The position numbers and the translations under genes are program-made. A DNA stretch of 64,000 nucleotides, taken from NCBI RefSeq assembly GCF_004151245.1, contig NZ_JUIW01000009.1, positions 62,001 through 126,000 on the forward strand. The letters run 5' to 3'. Source of the stretch: Flavobacterium beibuense. GTDB taxonomy: Bacteria > Bacteroidota > Bacteroidia > Flavobacteriales > Flavobacteriaceae. The notes under the pieces were generated by a model. It made no database searches. It was not told the DNA's origin and worked only from the letters and a program-made list of their open reading frames with translations. Shown piece after piece: positions 25,634-36,300 of this stretch (the first letter of the stretch is position 1; each line of letters opens with the position of its first letter).

Positions 25634-27022
25634 GTGAACTTTGCTCAATACACAAAAGAATTCTCCTATAATATAAGACTGGCTTATCCTGTAATACTGG
25701 GCATGCTTGGACATACCATTACCGGTATTATAGATAATATTATGGTGGGTAAGCTGGGGGCTGCCGAACTGGCTGCGGCTTCACTGGGAAACAGTATGGT
25801 GTTTGTGGCTATGTCGGTAGGAATTGGTTTTTCTACAGCAATTACTCCTATAATAGCAGAAGGTGATGCTGAAAAGGATACAGCCAAGGTAAGGACGGTT
25901 TTTCATCATGGCCTGTTCTTGTGTACATTGTTAGGGATAATGCTGTTTGCGGTAGTGTGGTTTGCAAAGCCGTTAATGCATCTTATGGGGCAACCGGATG
26001 AGGTGGTAAACCTTGCGGCTCCCTATGTGGACTGGGTAGCTTTCTCGCTGCTGCCTATGGTAATATTCCAGGGATACAAACAGTTTGCCGACGGGCTTTC
26101 GCTTACCAAATATGCCATGTATGCGGTAATAATATCTAATATCATTAATATAGTTGTAAACTACCTTCTTATATACGGTATATGGATATTCCCTAAAATG
26201 GGAATTGTTGGTGCGGCATTAGGAACAGTAGTGTCCAGAATATTTATGCTGGTATATATGCACTACAGTTTATATCTAAATACTAAGCTTAAAATCTATT
26301 TTACCGGTTTTACATTTGGTGAAATAAAAAAATCCATCCTTAAAAAGATTACATCTATAGGTGTACCTTCTTCTATGCAAATGCTGTTTGAAGTTGCTTT
26401 GTTTACAGGAGCGGTATGGCTTTCGGGATCTATCGGGGCTAATAGTCAGGCAGCAAACCAAATTGCGCTTAGCTTAGCTTCCATGACCTTTATGTTTGCC
26501 ATGGGTTTAAGTGTAGCTTCTATGATTAGGGTAGGAAACCAGAGAGGATTACAGGATTATAAAAAACTTCAGCTAGTGGCACGTTCCATATTTTTGCTGG
26601 CAATTATCCTTGAAATAATCTTTGCCTTATTTTTTGTGTTATTTCACGATTACCTGCCTTTGTACTTTCTTAATATGAAGAATCCTGAACTGGCACTGGA
26701 AAACTCAGAGGTTATAAGTATAGCGTCTCAGTTATTATTGGTTGCTGCCGTTTTCCAGATTACAGATGGTATACAGGTAGTGGTGCTTGGAGCATTACGC
26801 GGATTACAGGATGTAAAGATACCAACCTATATTACCTTTATTGCCTATTGGGTTATAGGGTTCCCAATATCTTATTATTTGGGGCTGCATACCGAGCTGA
26901 AGGCTACAGGAATATGGATAGGGCTTTTGGCAGGGCTTACTGCTGCCGCAATATTTTTGTATATTCGCTTTCATATTCTTACCAAGAGGCTAATTGCTAA
27001 TTCTGTTAGCAAAGCCGTGTAA
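25634..27022 (+). CDS. MATE family efflux transporter
   Basis: This protein of about 462 residues has twelve membrane helices in two similar halves. The MATE blocks are visible: LAYPVILGMLGHTITGIIDNIMVGKLG at the N-terminus and GVPSSMQMLFEVALF at the start of the second half. MATE pumps export cationic drugs or metabolites using H+ or Na+. GTG 25634 is preferred because the promoter sits over the alternative TTG 25616 and the sequence from VNFAQYTKEF matches family starts. Confidence 0.92.
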   Translation: MNFAQYTKEFSYNIRLAYPVILGMLGHTITGIIDNIMVGKLGAAELAAASLGNSMVFVAMSVGIGFSTAITPIIAEGDAEKDTAKVRTVFHHGLFLCTLLGIMLFAVVWFAKPLMHLMGQPDEVVNLAAPYVDWVAFSLLPMVIFQGYKQFADGLSLTKYAMYAVIISNIINIVVNYLLIYGIWIFPKMGIVGAALGTVVSRIFMLVYMHYSLYLNTKLKIYFTGFTFGEIKKSILKKITSIGVPSSMQMLFEVALFTGAVWLSGSIGANSQAANQIALSLASMTFMFAMGLSVASMIRVGNQRGLQDYKKLQLVARSIFLLAIILEIIFALFFVLFHDYLPLYFLNMKNPELALENSEVISIASQLLLVAAVFQITDGIQVVVLGALRGLQDVKIPTYITFIAYWVIGFPISYYLGLHTELKATGIWIGLLAGLTAAAIFLYIRFHILTKRLIANSVSKAV

Positions 27023-27056
27023 GCTTTTTTAAGACATACTTTTATAAACAGATACT

Positions 27057-27287
27057 ATGGAATTACCTAAATTTTTATTGGGAGACAATACAGATCATCC
27101 GGAAGATATATTCATTATACATCTTGATTATCCGCGGTTCATCATTAATCTTAAAGATGATGAGGTGGAATTTCTTGAAGAGCCTGAAGATCTTGATGAA
27201 AACGAACTAAACAGTGAAATGGAGAGCCTTATTGAGCAGGCTAACAATTTTTACGACAGGGAAATGGAACGTTATGAAAAGGAATAA
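27057..27287 (+). CDS. Small acidic hypothetical protein, 76 aa
   Basis: I do not recognise this family. The protein is strongly acidic (many D/E from residue 10 onward) and probably folds as two strands and a C-terminal helix (LNSEMESLIEQANNFYDREMERYE). It follows the MATE gene by 34 nt on the same strand. Its stop lies 9 nt from the end of the convergent meaB, leaving no room for a terminator. Confidence 0.6.
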   Translation: MELPKFLLGDNTDHPEDIFIIHLDYPRFIINLKDDEVEFLEEPEDLDENELNSEMESLIEQANNFYDREMERYEKE

Positions 27288-27296
27288 AGTTTAGAC

Positions 27297-28391
27297 TTAT
27301 TTATTAAAATACTTTTCTAACAATATATGAGCGGCTGCAAACGGTGAAATTTCATTGTTTTGTACCGCTTTTTTGTTTTCTGTAAGCAGTTGTGCAATAT
27401 CAGGCCTGTTGTAAAAACGATTCTTTAGCTGTTCATTTATGGTTTCGGTAAGCCAGTGGCTGTTTTGCTCGCTTCTTCGGGTATCGAAGTAATGGTTTTC
27501 TTTGGTAAGGGTAAAGTAGTCGTTCATTACATTCCATACATCATCAATACCGTCTTTAGTAACAGCACTGCATGTGGTAACCTTAGGTTGCCATCCCGAT
27601 GTTTTTGCAGGAAAAAGATGAAGTGCCCTGTTAAATTCGGTTTTGGCCAGTCTGGCTTTCTTGATATTATCGCCATCTGCCTTGTTAATTATTATAAGGT
27701 CGGCCATTTCCATAATACCACGCTTAATGCCCTGAAGCTCGTCTCCGGCACCGGCAATTTTTAGTAATAGGAAAAAGTCTACCATACTATGTACGGCAGT
27801 TTCGCTTTGCCCTACACCTACAGTTTCTATAATTATGGTGTCAAACCCGCACGCTTCACATAAAATAATAGCTTCACGGGTTTTACGTGCCACACCGCCT
27901 AAAGTATCTCCGGATGCCGAAGGGCGTATGTATGCATTCTCGTCCTTAACCAGTTCCTCCATGCGGGTTTTATCGCCCAGTATGCTACCGTGAGATAATG
28001 AACTGCTCGGGTCCACGGCCAGTACGGCAACCTTTCTTCCTCCTGAGGTAAGATATTTGCCAAAAGCCTCAATAAAAGTACTCTTTCCTACACCCGGTAC
28101 TCCTGTAATTCCTATGCGTACAGATTTATTAGCATAAGGCAGACAACCGGCAATAACCTCATTTGCTTTTTCAAGATGAGATGGGTTGGTGCTTTCTATT
28201 AAGGTAATAGCACGGCTAAGCGCAGTCTTATCGCTTTTAAGAATACCTTCAATCAGTTCTGCAGCGGTAGGTTGCTTTTTTCTTAGCTTGGTAATGTTTT
28301 CAATAGAAACCTTACTGATACTCTCAGGCTGGTTAATACCTTCTTTTTCGTATAGGGCGGTTTTATGGGTTTTAGGATTGTTCACTTTCAT
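27297..28391 (-). CDS. meaB: Methylmalonyl-CoA mutase-associated GTPase MeaB
   Basis: This 364-residue G3E-family GTPase has Walker A GVPGVGKST near residue 97, the MeaB signature DPSSSLSHGSILGDK, the switch ETVGVGQSE and the base-recognition motif NKADG. MeaB guards loading and rescue of adenosylcobalamin in methylmalonyl-CoA mutase. The mutase is not in this window, but the PduO-type adenosyltransferase at 37217 supplies its cofactor. Close relatives are also called ArgK. Confidence 0.93.
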   Translation of the reverse strand: MKVNNPKTHKTALYEKEGINQPESISKVSIENITKLRKKQPTAAELIEGILKSDKTALSRAITLIESTNPSHLEKANEVIAGCLPYANKSVRIGITGVPGVGKSTFIEAFGKYLTSGGRKVAVLAVDPSSSLSHGSILGDKTRMEELVKDENAYIRPSASGDTLGGVARKTREAIILCEACGFDTIIIETVGVGQSETAVHSMVDFFLLLKIAGAGDELQGIKRGIMEMADLIIINKADGDNIKKARLAKTEFNRALHLFPAKTSGWQPKVTTCSAVTKDGIDDVWNVMNDYFTLTKENHYFDTRRSEQNSHWLTETINEQLKNRFYNRPDIAQLLTENKKAVQNNEISPFAAAHILLEKYFNK

Positions 28392-28529
28392 TTTCTTATA
28401 CCGTAAAATTAAGCTTTTTTAGTCAATTTTTCCGATAGGACTTAAGATAGCTTAACGTAGAATTAGGCTGTAATTTTTTGAATCAAAAATTGTTTGTATT
28501 TAAAAATTAGATAAAAAAGAATTAAAGTA

Positions 28530-28537
28530 TATATTTG
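28530..28537 (+). promoter_or_regulatory. Putative -7 box before the 28576 ORF
   Basis: TATATTTG matches TAnnTTTG and lies 38 nt before the ATG at 28576; no well-placed -33 element is visible. Confidence 0.4.
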
Positions 28538-28575
28538 TCTTTAACATATAACTACAAAACTACCACTAAAATTAA

Positions 28576-28821
28576 ATGATTGTAACACAAAACAATACTT
28601 TTGGTTTTGTGACTAATAAGTTATTTTACTTATTAGCGATTGTTTTATTATTCATGGTGTCTTTTTATATTACTATAAGTTTACCAATGAATATTCAGGT
28701 TTTACAGTTTTTTCATCTCTTATATTTTAGTTTTTCAGCATTTGTGGTTATATTGCTTTTTAGTAAGAAATTTACTCTTATTTTAAGTAACCCCCTAACT
28801 GCCCCTGCTTATAATGGATAA
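28576..28821 (+). CDS. Small two-helix membrane protein upstream of AEC transporter
   Basis: This 81-residue protein has two hydrophobic helices (about 15-37 and 42-65) joined by a short turn, and no recognisable family motif. It overlaps the AEC transporter gene by 8 nt, suggesting coupled translation, and a TATATTTG box lies upstream. It may be a small partner of the transporter or a leader peptide. It could also be a chance ORF, so confidence is moderate. Confidence 0.45.
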   Translation: MIVTQNNTFGFVTNKLFYLLAIVLLFMVSFYITISLPMNIQVLQFFHLLYFSFSAFVVILLFSKKFTLILSNPLTAPAYNG

Positions 28822-29737
28822 TGTTATTTTAATCTTTATTTGTCTTATACTGGGAGTTTTGCTTCAAAAACTGCGTGTATTCCCTGTTAATGGTCATGCA
28901 ACATTAAACCAGTATGTTATATATATATCCTTACCAGCTTTAAGTTTATATTTTATACCTAAAATAGTACTTTCGGGAGCCTTGTTCTTTCCGTTGTTTA
29001 CTTCCTGGATAGGCTTTGCTTTTGCTTATGTGTTTTTTACCGCTTTAGGTAAATGGCTTGGGTGGTCTAAAAAGCTAACGGGTTGCCTCATTTTAACGGG
29101 AGGATTGGGTAATACAGCCTTTATAGGTTTTCCTGTGGTGGAAGCCCTTTTTGGAAAACCGGGATTACAAACAGCAATTGTTTTAGATCAGGCTGGTACT
29201 TTTGTGGTTATGGCTACCTTAGGAATTGTAATAGCGGCTACACATTCGGTCAAAATGAAAGCTTCAGGGTCAGGACCCGGTGATATCCTAAAGAAGGTAT
29301 TTTCATTTCCCCCTTTTATTGCTTTTTTGATTAGTGCCTGTATGAATTTATCGGGGTTTGATTTTACGGATGATATACAGTCAGTACTAATGAGTATTTG
29401 TCGCACAACGGCTCCGTTAGCACTTGTAGCTGTTGGTATGCAGCTTAAGATCGACAGGAAAAGCAAATACTGGAACTCGCTTTATATAGGACTCTTCTTT
29501 AAGCTCATTCTTATGCCTGCTATTATTTTTACTATCTATAAAGTCTTTCTTGGTGGTAAAGGATTGGCGGCAGACGTATCTGTAATAGAATCTGCAATGG
29601 GGCCAATGGTAACGGCAGCTGTATTAGCGTCGGCTTACGGATTAAAACCAAAACTAGCCGGTATGATGGTGGGGGTAGGTATACCACTATCCTTTATAAC
29701 GATGGATTTTTGGTATTGGTTACTTCTTAATTATTAA
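28814..29737 (+). CDS. AEC family transporter (auxin efflux carrier-like)
   Basis: This 307-residue protein has ten predicted helices in two bundles. It shows the AEC pattern of an N-terminal LILGVLLQKLRVFPVNGH and the central LTGGLGNTAFIGFPVVEALFG, with the unwound crossing segment. Family members export auxin-like or organic acids such as malate; the substrate is unknown. Confidence 0.85.
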   Translation: MDNVILIFICLILGVLLQKLRVFPVNGHATLNQYVIYISLPALSLYFIPKIVLSGALFFPLFTSWIGFAFAYVFFTALGKWLGWSKKLTGCLILTGGLGNTAFIGFPVVEALFGKPGLQTAIVLDQAGTFVVMATLGIVIAATHSVKMKASGSGPGDILKKVFSFPPFIAFLISACMNLSGFDFTDDIQSVLMSICRTTAPLALVAVGMQLKIDRKSKYWNSLYIGLFFKLILMPAIIFTIYKVFLGGKGLAADVSVIESAMGPMVTAAVLASAYGLKPKLAGMMVGVGIPLSFITMDFWYWLLLNY

Positions 29738-30044
29738 TAGGACTTAGTTATATTTCTAACAATCCATATTAATATTGTTTTTATTAATATATTTTGATTT
29801 TTTTTGTAGCATTTTCCTTAAGTTTATATATCCATCTAAACTCGGTTAAAATGTATAGAATTAAGCAATTAGCTGGTTCGGTTTTAGTGAAATTACTAAG
29901 ATCAGCCAGACTGGTAGTTTTTGATACTACCAGTACCCAACTCCCCACAAAATTAAAGCCGGTACCTATTCCGGTAAAAAATAACAAATTCCCCCACAGA
30001 TGTAATGGCAATTCCCCGCTTAACATTAAATAAGGAATTTAACT
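29738..30044. other. 307-nt region without a confident gene, with a hairpin
   Basis: The region has an AT-rich first half, then a more GC-rich stretch with a 9-bp perfect stem (ACTGGTAGT 29910-29918 / ACTACCAGT 29926-29934, 7-nt loop). There is no T-tract, so it is not a typical terminator. A 60-codon ORF from ATG 29851 to 30033 reads through it, with no recognisable motif. It may be the leader of the DoxX gene or an RNA element. Confidence 0.35.
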
Positions 30045-30473
30045 ATGTGGATTTTTGAAACAACAAGAGAAAAAAAGTTATACAATTTTGTTCTTTTTTT
30101 AGTTAGAATTACAATAGCCTGCTTTATGCTTACACACGGGCTTAAAAAAATAGACCTCTTATTATCAGATGATCCTGTACAATTTGCAGATCCTTTTAAT
30201 TTTGGTCCTGTTGTTACACTAACAATGGTAATTTTTGCAGAAGTAGTATGTTCTGCTTTGCTTATTATTGGTTTAGCAACCCGTTTGGTTGTTATTCCTT
30301 TAATTGTTACCATGGTGGTCGCGGTATTTATGATACACGGTTCTGATGGTTTTGAGCGTCAGGAGCTGGGAGGTATTTATCTTATGGTGTATGTAATGTT
30401 ATTGGTTACGGGCAGTGGTAAATACTCTCTGGATCATGTTATATGCAGGAAGAACAGAAAGATGTTTTATTAG
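30045..30473 (+). CDS. DoxX family membrane protein
   Basis: This 142-residue protein has four membrane helices and the DoxX pattern (LVRITIACFMLTHGLKKID at helix 1 and FAEVVCSALLIIGLATR at helix 2). Members are small inner-membrane proteins linked to thiosulfate oxidation or oxidative stress, often of unknown role. It is followed after 67 nt by the GlcD-like oxidoreductase gene on the same strand. Confidence 0.83.
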   Translation: MWIFETTREKKLYNFVLFLVRITIACFMLTHGLKKIDLLLSDDPVQFADPFNFGPVVTLTMVIFAEVVCSALLIIGLATRLVVIPLIVTMVVAVFMIHGSDGFERQELGGIYLMVYVMLLVTGSGKYSLDHVICRKNRKMFY

Positions 30474-30540
30474 TACTTGTATATTTTTTTAAGGCTTGTT
30501 TTTATAGTATTTTTGACGTGTAATACATACACTAAAAACT

Positions 30541-31953
30541 ATGAATACTGAGTCGTTATCAGATGAAATGATTGCCGGGCTTGAAACTATAGTCGGGCGG
30601 TCATTTCTTTTTTTAGATACAGATACCAGAAACCATTACGGGCATGATGAGACCGAAGATTATGTTTTTCCTCCTTCGGTTGTGGTTAAGCCGGGAAATA
30701 CTGATGAGGTAGCTGCCATAATGAAGTTTGCTAACCAATATAGTATTCCTGTTGTCCCTATTGGCGGACGCACGGGGCTTAGTGGTGGAGCACTTAGTAT
30801 TCATGGTGGTATTGGGCTGTCTATGGAGCGCTTTACCAATATAGATATCGATGAAAAGAACCTTCAGGCTATTGTGGAGCCTGCTGTTATAACTCAGGTA
30901 TTCAGGGAGGCGGTTAAGGAAAAAGGATTGTTTTATCCACCCGATCCAAGTAGTCAGGGGAGTTGTACCATAGGAGGCAATGTAGCCGAGAATGCAGGTG
31001 GAGCCAGAGCCGTAAAGTATGGTGTTACCAAAGATTATGTGCTTAATCTGGAAGTGGTTTTGCCTATCGGTGAAGTTATATGGACAGGGGCTAACACGCT
31101 TAAAAACTCAACTGGATACAATCTTACCCAATTAATGGTAGGTAGCGAAGGTACACTTGGTATTATTACCAAGATAGTAATGAAACTACTACCGGATAAT
31201 TCCCATAATATATTGATGTTGGTACCTTTTTTTAAGGCTGGGCAGGCGTGTGAGGCTGTTGCACAGATTTTCAGGGCCGGTATAGTACCAAGTGCCCTTG
31301 AATTTATGGAGCGCGATGCCATAGACTGGACACTTAGATATGTTGATGGTGTTAGTCTTGATATTAAGGATGAGGTAGAGGCACACTTACTTATTGAGGT
31401 AGACGGTAATTATCCTGATGTGCTTTTTGCCGATGCAGAAAAAATTACCGGAGTACTGGAACAATTTGAAATAGATGAGATTTTGTTTGCCGATACCGAA
31501 GACCAGAAGAATGCACTTTGGAAAATGAGAAGGGCAGTAGGAGAGGCCGTAAAATCAAATTCGGTATATAAGGAAGAGGATACCGTTGTACCCAGATATG
31601 AACTTCCAACACTATTGGCAGGAATAAAATCTATAGGTAACAAATATGGATTTCATTCGGTTTGTTACGGGCATGCCGGTGATGGAAACCTGCATGTAAA
31701 TATCATTAAAGGTGACATGACCGACGAAAACTGGAGAACCGAAGTACCCAAAGGAATTCGTGAAATATTTGAACTTACTGTTTCTTTAAAAGGAACACTG
31801 TCAGGTGAGCATGGTATAGGCTATGTGCAAAAAAACTATATGGATATAGCATTTAATGATACCCAGCTTCAATTGATGAAAAGCATCAAGAAGATATTCG
31901 ATCCTAATAATGTGCTTAATCCGGGAAAGGTATTACCCGATAATCTTGCGTAA
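30541..31953 (+). CDS. FAD-linked 2-hydroxy acid oxidase/dehydrogenase (GlcD-like)
   Basis: This 470-residue protein has a PCMH-type FAD domain (about 40-220; PIGGRTGLSGGALS and the GGNVAENAGG motif) and a C-terminal FAD-oxidase domain ending in the signature YGHAGDGNLHVN and SGEHGIGYVQ, with a C-terminal FDPNNVLNPGK. This is the D-lactate dehydrogenase/glycolate oxidase GlcD group. It oxidises D-2-hydroxy acids and passes electrons to quinones or an ETF. The substrate is unknown. Its stop abuts the convergent antiporter stop with no gap. Confidence 0.88.
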   Translation: MNTESLSDEMIAGLETIVGRSFLFLDTDTRNHYGHDETEDYVFPPSVVVKPGNTDEVAAIMKFANQYSIPVVPIGGRTGLSGGALSIHGGIGLSMERFTNIDIDEKNLQAIVEPAVITQVFREAVKEKGLFYPPDPSSQGSCTIGGNVAENAGGARAVKYGVTKDYVLNLEVVLPIGEVIWTGANTLKNSTGYNLTQLMVGSEGTLGIITKIVMKLLPDNSHNILMLVPFFKAGQACEAVAQIFRAGIVPSALEFMERDAIDWTLRYVDGVSLDIKDEVEAHLLIEVDGNYPDVLFADAEKITGVLEQFEIDEILFADTEDQKNALWKMRRAVGEAVKSNSVYKEEDTVVPRYELPTLLAGIKSIGNKYGFHSVCYGHAGDGNLHVNIIKGDMTDENWRTEVPKGIREIFELTVSLKGTLSGEHGIGYVQKNYMDIAFNDTQLQLMKSIKKIFDPNNVLNPGKVLPDNLA

Positions 31954-33195
31954 TTATTTCTTGCCAAGTAGCTTTCCGGCTATCTTGGCAATAGATAAGC
32001 CCTGTACCAATATGGAGAATACCACAACAAAATAGGTAATGGCTATAATGTCATTTTTGTAAGGAACATCATCTATAGAAAGTGCTAAGGCAATAGATAC
32101 ACCGCCTCTGAGTCCGCCCCAAACAAGAATTTTTATGGTGTTGCTGTTAAACTTCTTTTTAAACGGTATTATTAACGTAGGCAGCCAAATTGAAACATAA
32201 CGCGCCAACAGTACCACAATTACACAGGCAAGGCCCGGTAACCAGTAATTGTTTATATCGGTTACCATTAAAAGATTAAAACCTATAAAAAGGAATAAAA
32301 CGGCATTGAGTATTTCATCGTTTAATTCCCAAAACTTGTCAAGATAGTCTTTAGTTGTTGGTGACATTACTGATGTCTTTTTAAAGTTACCGATAATCAA
32401 TCCGGCAAAAACCATGGTAAGCGGACCTGATATATGCAGGGCAGAAGCAATAAGGTAACCTCCCATAACAACAGCCAGTGTAATAAGTACCGATACCTTA
32501 TAATCGTCTATTTTTCGCATGGCCTTAGCAGCTCCTATACCTAACACAACACCTAGTAAGAATCCTCCGCCGGCTTCCCTTAAAAATAACCATACCACAT
32601 TAAATACAGTGGGTGTGTACTCATTATCCTGAGCAATATTTAATATTACGGCAAATGCTACGATAGCCATACCGTCGTTAAACAACGATTCTCCTGCAAT
32701 TTTGGTTTCAAGCGATTTACGTACCTTGACTTCCTTTAGTATACTCAATACCGCAACAGGATCTGTTGGGGATATTAGTGCTCCAAAGAGCAGGCAATAG
32801 GAATAAGGTATGTTTAAATGTAAAAAAGGCGTGAGGTAATATAAAAATGTACCCACAACAAAGGTTGATATTACAACACTTACCGTGGAGAACACTATAA
32901 TGGGTAATCTTTGTTCCCTAAGATCTTTCAGGTTGATGTGAATGGCTCCTGCAAAAAGCATGAAGTTAAGCATGGCTCCCATAAGGAGCTCGGTAAAATC
33001 AAACTTTGAGATAAGAGAAGATATGCGGTTAAGTGTATTAGGAAATACATTACCAAAAACTACCAGAAATATAGATACTGCCATGGCAATTACCATGATA
33101 CCGATTGTTGAGGGCAGTTTTAAGAACCGTACATTAAAATAGGCAAAAAAAGATGCTAATACTATCAGTACTGAGAGAGAATAGTACAATTCCAT
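31954..33195 (-). CDS. Na+/H+ antiporter (CPA1 family)
   Basis: This 413-residue membrane protein has about twelve helices and the CPA1 core (FGALISPTDPVAVLSILKEVKVRKSLETKIAGESLFNDG near residues 140-178, including the transport Asp in the SPTDP motif and the conserved ND pair). It exchanges Na+ for H+ at the inner membrane. No long cytoplasmic tail is present. Its 3' end abuts the convergent GlcD-like gene. Confidence 0.87.
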   Translation of the reverse strand: MELYYSLSVLIVLASFFAYFNVRFLKLPSTIGIMVIAMAVSIFLVVFGNVFPNTLNRISSLISKFDFTELLMGAMLNFMLFAGAIHINLKDLREQRLPIIVFSTVSVVISTFVVGTFLYYLTPFLHLNIPYSYCLLFGALISPTDPVAVLSILKEVKVRKSLETKIAGESLFNDGMAIVAFAVILNIAQDNEYTPTVFNVVWLFLREAGGGFLLGVVLGIGAAKAMRKIDDYKVSVLITLAVVMGGYLIASALHISGPLTMVFAGLIIGNFKKTSVMSPTTKDYLDKFWELNDEILNAVLFLFIGFNLLMVTDINNYWLPGLACVIVVLLARYVSIWLPTLIIPFKKKFNSNTIKILVWGGLRGGVSIALALSIDDVPYKNDIIAITYFVVVFSILVQGLSIAKIAGKLLGKK

Positions 33196-33312
33196 AGGCT
33201 TATATAGATGCTAAAGTGGGGTGAAATCAGATTTTCTCAAAAATAAGGAAAATCTCTCTTGAGACCTATTTTTACAGGTGTTAAAAGGTTGTTTAATGTA
33301 TAAGTTTAACAA

Positions 33313-33340
33313 AAAAGTCCCGCAATATAGCGGGACTTTT
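33313..33340 (-). terminator. Intrinsic terminator of secA
   Basis: An 11-bp perfect stem (AAAAGTCCCGC / GCGGGACTTTT) with a 6-nt loop, followed on the minus strand by a T-tract, lies 22 nt after the secA stop. Confidence 0.85.
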
Positions 33341-33361
33341 AATTTATAGAATAAAATCTGA

Positions 33362-36300
33362 TTAGTCGTTAACCACAACCCATTCACCGGTTGCAAGAAG
33401 GCTTTCAGCCTTTTTGTATTTCATGGTTTCTGTTTTACCACTCATAACGTGTTTAATAGTCACGTTATCGTTACGGTTAATTTTAGGAGCATCCCTAACA
33501 ATTGTTTCAGTAACCTGAGGACGGCTTTGGCTCTGTTGAGATACCTGGCGTGCCTGTGAAGCCATTTCATCTGTATTTAGAACGTCTTCCTTGCTTTCGG
33601 TATACTGTTCTTTTTGCTGAACCTGTTGTCTTGCGTCCTGTATTTGCTGAGCATTTTGAGATGGTAAGTCACCTTTGAAAAGGAATGATATTACATCTTT
33701 GTTAATGCTGTTAAGCGTTTTCTTGAACAGTTCAAATGCTTCAAACTTATAGATAAGAAGCGGGTCTTTCTGTTCGTGAACTGCAAGCTGTACCGATTGT
33801 TTAAGTTCGTCCATTTTGCGAAGGTGTTTTTTCCAAGCTTCGTCAACAATAGCAAGAGTAATGTTTTTCTCGAAATCGTTGATTAGCGTTTTACCTCCAG
33901 ACTGATAAGCTTTTTCAAGGTTAGTAACAACGTTAAGCGATTTAACACCGTCTGTAAACGGAACTACGATACGCTCATACTGGCCTTCGTTGTTCTCGTA
34001 TACGTTCTTAATAACGATAAAAGCTTCTGCAGCATTACGTTCGTTTTTATCGTGGTAAGCCTGGCTTGCCGCTTTATATACTTTACCTGTAATTTCCCTT
34101 GCGCTTAGTTTAGCAAATTCAGATTCGCTAACCGGAGAGCTGATAGAGAAGTTACGGATCAGTTCAAATTCAAAGTTTTTAAAGTCGTTAGACAGTTTGT
34201 TGTTTTCAGAGATAAGCTCGGCAACATCATACATCATGTTTGCAATATCCACTTTAAGTCTTTCTCCAAACAAAGCGTGTTTTCTGCGTTTGTAAACCAC
34301 CTCACGCTGTGCGTTCATAACGTCATCATACTCAAGTAGACGCTTACGTACACCAAAGTTGTTTTCTTCCACTTTTTTCTGTGCACGCTCAATAGACTTG
34401 GTCATCATAGAGTGCTGTATAACCTCGCCCTCTTTAAGTCCCATTCTGTCCATGATCTTAGCAACCCTTTCAGAACCGAATAAACGCATCAGGTTATCTT
34501 CAAGAGATACATAGAACTGAGAACTTCCCGGGTCTCCCTGACGTCCTGCACGACCACGAAGCTGTCTGTCAACACGTCTTGAATCGTGACGCTCTGTACC
34601 AATAATTGCTAAACCACCTGCGGCTTTTACTTCCGGAGTAAGCTTAATATCGGTACCACGACCTGCCATGTTTGTAGCAATGGTCACTATACCCGGTTTA
34701 CCTGCTTCGGCAACAATTTCTGCCTCTTTTTTGTGAAGTTTCGCGTTCAGTACGTTGTGAGGTACGTTTCTCATCTTAAGCATACGACTTAATAACTCAG
34801 AGATCTCTACCGATGTCGTACCAATAAGTACTGGTCTTCCTGCATTAGAAAGTTGCGTTACGTCTTCAATAACGGCATTGAACTTCTCACGCATTGTACG
34901 GTAAATAAGATCATGTTGGTCTTTACGTGCAATTGGCCTGTTTGTTGGGATTTCAACAACGTCCAATTTGTATATTTCCCAGAACTCGCCTGCTTCGGTA
35001 ACGGCAGTACCTGTCATACCTGCAAGCTTGTTGTACATCCTGAAGTAGTTTTGAAGCGTAATGGTAGCAAAAGTTTGCGTAGCCGCTTCAATCTTAACGT
35101 TCTCTTTAGCCTCGATAGCCTGGTGTAATCCGTCAGAATAACGTCTACCGTCCATAATACGACCTGTCTGCTCGTCTACAATCATGATCTTATTCTCCAT
35201 GATTACATACTCAACATCTTTCTCAAACAGGGTATAAGCTTTTAAAAGCTGAGTTAACGTGTGAATACGCTCGCTCTTAATGGTAAAGTCTTTGAAAAGC
35301 TCTTCCTTAGCTTCCGCTTCGTCGTCTTTAGAAAGTTTTTGTTTTTCTATGTTGGCAATCTCAGTACCAATATCCGGAAGTATAAAGAAATCTTTATCAG
35401 TATCCTGAGAAAGGAACTGAATACCGTTATCAGTAAGTTCTACCTGGTTGTTTTTCTCTTCAATTACAAAGTAAAGTGCCTCATCAATTTTATGCATTTC
35501 ACGGTTGTTGTCCTGCATATAATGATTTTCAGTTTTTTGAAGCAGCTGTTTTACACCTTCTTCACTTAAAAACTTAATAAGGGCTTTGTTTTTAGGTAAA
35601 CCACGGTGCGCTCTTAATAAAAGGAAACCACCTTCTTTAGTGTTACCTTCTTTAATAAGCTTTTTAGCCTCTGCTAAAACACCGTTTATTAAAGTACGCT
35701 GTAAGTTATAAAGATTGTCTACTTTAGGTTTAAGCTCGTTAAACTCATGACGGTCTCCCTGAGGAACCGGACCAGAGATAATAAGCGGTGTACGTGCGTC
35801 ATCCACTAATACCGAGTCGACCTCATCGACAATGGCAAAGTTGTGTTTTCTTTGTACAAGATCGTTTGGCGAGTGTGCCATATTATCCCTTAGGTAGTCA
35901 AAACCAAATTCGTTGTTTGTACCATAAGTAATATCGGCAGCATAAGCTTTCCTTCTTCCTTCAGAGTTAGGCTGGTGGTTGTCTATACAGTCAACCGTCA
36001 TACCGTGAAACTCAAATAAAGGTGCTTTCCAGGTACTATCCCTTCTTGCAAGGTAGTCGTTCACGGTTACAAGGTGAACACCGTTTCCTGTAAGTGCGTT
36101 AAGGTAAAGGGGTAAGGTAGCCACAAGGGTTTTACCTTCACCCGTTTGCATCTCTGCAATTTTACCCTGATGCAGTACAATACCACCTATCAGCTGTACA
36201 TCGTAGTGAATCATGTCCCAGGTAATTTCCTTACCTGCGGCATTCCATGTATTAGACCATACTGCGTTATCACCTTCTATGGTGATGTATGGTTTGGTAG

